Of a stretch of DNA of 6,584 bases, positions 5,996 to 6,584 are shown piece after piece. The position numbers were made by a program, and so were the translations under genes. The first letter of the stretch is position 1. Each line of letters opens with the position of its first letter. The notes beneath the pieces were generated by a model. It ran no database searches and was not told the DNA's origin. It saw only the letters and a list, made by a program, of their open reading frames with translations. The stretch spans positions 1 to 6,584 of the forward strand of contig WIAN01000164.1 of NCBI GenBank assembly GCA_015519985.1, in the 5' to 3' direction. This DNA comes from Candidatus Woesearchaeota archaeon (lineage in GTDB: Archaea > Nanobdellota > Nanobdellia > Woesearchaeales > WAPJ01).

Positions 5996-6517
5996 TTATT
6001 TTCCTGAACTTCCGAAGCCTCCTGTTCCTCTTTCTGTTTCATTTAATTCTTCTTCGTTTTTTACTTCTTCTATTTTTACATTTAGTAGTTTTAAAAATAT
6101 TCCTTGTGCTATTGCTTTTTTTTGAGGATAGATAATAAAGTTTTCTTCATAATTTTCAAATTTTTCAAAATAGTTTGCTTTCAAATATTCTTCTTCTTTG
6201 TCTGAAAAGATTATTAGTTTTTCACTCACATTATTTATTATTATTTTTATTTCTCCTCTATAACTTGAATCTATTACTCCTGCTCTTGCTGCTATTCCTC
6301 TAATTCCTGTACTGCTTCTTTCTTTTATTATTAATACATATTCTTTTGGAAATTCTGTTTTTAATTTTGTGTTTAATAATGTTATTTCTCCAGGATATAA
6401 GAATATTGGGTCTTTTTCATATACTATGTAAAAATCATATCCTGCATCGTCTTCTCTTTTTTCAGGTATTTTTGCTTTTTCGTTTGTTTTTAAAAATTTT
6501 ACAGTTATTTCTTCCAT
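5996..6517 (-). CDS. dut: dUTP diphosphatase (dUTPase), trimeric type
   Basis: The enzyme hydrolyses dUTP to dUMP and pyrophosphate, keeping uracil out of DNA and supplying dUMP for thymidylate synthesis. The 173-residue product has all five motifs of the trimeric dUTPase family in order: motif I DDAGYDFY (23-30), motif II ERSSTGIRG (66-74), motif III AGVIDSSYRGEIKI (79-92, with catalytic D83 and the uracil-pocket Y86), motif IV KKAIAQGIF (133-141) and the C-terminal P-loop-like motif V RGTGGFGSSG (163-172). VID-x-x-YRGE and the complete motif V favour dUTPase over the related dCTP deaminase. It is a little longer than usual (typically about 140-160) because of an acidic and aromatic insertion between motifs III and IV at about 105-128. 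The ATG at 6517 is the only one upstream of motif I and lies at the expected distance from a promoter box; there is no Shine-Dalgarno sequence. It leads the operon dut-gatD-gatE. Codons are A-ending, with Ile mostly ATA. Confidence 0.95.
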   Translation of the reverse strand: MEEITVKFLKTNEKAKIPEKREDDAGYDFYIVYEKDPIFLYPGEITLLNTKLKTEFPKEYVLIIKERSSTGIRGIAARAGVIDSSYRGEIKIIINNVSEKLIIFSDKEEEYLKANYFEKFENYEENFIIYPQKKAIAQGIFLKLLNVKIEEVKNEEELNETERGTGGFGSSGK

Positions 6518-6537
6518 ATTGTTTAATAAGAATTGTG

Positions 6538-6555
6538 TTTTTTTAAAGTTTTTGG
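6538..6555 (-). promoter_or_regulatory. Archaeal BRE/TATA promoter of the dut-gatD-gatE operon (leaderless)
   Basis: The coding strand reads CCAAAAA (BRE-like) and then CTTTAAAAAAA, a box A of the TTTAAA type. The box lies at about -31 to -24 relative to the dut ATG, so transcription should start at or next to the A of the start codon. The core CAAAA(A)CTTT followed by an A/T-only box is shared with the promoter at 388-402, where the CTTT begins 32 nt before its ATG (31 here). No Shine-Dalgarno sequence is found between box and start. Confidence 0.6.
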
Positions 6556-6584
6556 AAAAAGAAAAAAAATAAATGTTTTTAAAA
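6556..6584 (-). terminator. Possible T-tract terminator of a gene beyond the right edge
   Basis: The - strand carries eight T, one C and five T (complement of 6556-6569), preceded by other A/T-only sequence. By analogy with 379-388, where a T-tract also stands just upstream of the BRE, this could end a - strand transcript entering from outside the window. No gene end is visible to confirm it; the stretch shows no coding signal. Confidence 0.2.

Noticed and set aside
2619..6135. Numerous long + strand open frames opposite gatE, gatD and dut, rich in Leu, Phe and Ser and resembling membrane proteins
   Set aside because: They are the reverse complement of Lys/Glu-rich, A-rich coding sequence, which automatically reads as Phe/Leu/Ser. 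They overlap each other in different frames, and the - strand frames carry complete family motifs.
5996..6517. dCTP deaminase instead of dUTPase
   Set aside because: Motif III reads VIDSSYRGE and motif V is a complete RGTGGFGSSG, both of which fit dUTPase better than the deaminase branch.
6346..6546. Short + strand hydrophobic frame over the dut start and promoter
   Set aside because: It is antisense to dUTPase motifs I and II, with no family features and no promoter or ribosome binding site.
1..6584. tRNA, rRNA, insertion sequence, phage or defence genes
   Set aside because: No cloverleaf-like GC-rich segment, inverted-repeat ends, transposase or nuclease motifs are visible; nearly the whole window is accounted for by the seven genes.

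Overview
The window looks like chromosomal DNA from a very AT-rich archaeon. The decisive marker is a complete gatD-gatE pair, the archaeal Glu-tRNA(Gln) amidotransferase; bacteria and organelles use GatCAB instead. Very low G+C, short proteins, minimal intergenic space, heavy use of ATA and AGA codons and apparently leaderless promoters would fit a DPANN-type lineage (Nanoarchaeota/Woesearchaeota/Pacearchaeota-like). That placement is inference; I cannot name a species.

Layout: (1) Positions 1-378 hold the 3' end of a + strand gene I do not recognise, followed by a T-tract. (2) Positions 388-2559 hold a tight + strand operon behind a clear BRE/TATA promoter: a family 2 glycosyltransferase without its own membrane segments, a small DUF2304-like membrane protein, and a GT4-type glycosyltransferase. 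The spacing is 6 nt, then a 4-nt ATGA overlap. Together they look like a unit that builds a lipid-linked sugar or glycolipid on the cytoplasmic side of the membrane; the sugar and acceptor cannot be read from sequence. (3) Convergent to it, with only 4 nt between stop codons, is a - strand operon transcribed from the right edge: dut (dUTPase), gatD, gatE. dut removes dUTP; GatD releases ammonia from an amide donor, and GatE uses it to turn Glu-tRNA(Gln) into Gln-tRNA(Gln).

The signals form a consistent scheme. The first gene of each operon has a near-identical promoter (CAAAA(A)CTTT followed by an A/T-only box) about 31-32 nt from the ATG, which predicts leaderless mRNAs. Three internal genes (DUF2304, gatD, gatE) instead carry TGAT exactly 5 nt before the ATG, matching part of the usual Shine-Dalgarno complement. 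The most unusual pattern is a steep isoleucine-codon gradient along the sugar operon, from almost all ATT in the first gene to all ATA in the last two thirds of the third gene; the genes of the opposing operon are ATA-rich wherever I read them.

I found no RNA genes, CRISPR arrays, insertion sequences or other mobile elements. No gene-free stretch exceeds 70 nt. I see no obviously new multi-gene system; the best leads are the GT2/DUF2304 pair as a split membrane glycosyltransferase, the unknown 5' gene, the two-mode translation signals and the codon gradient.
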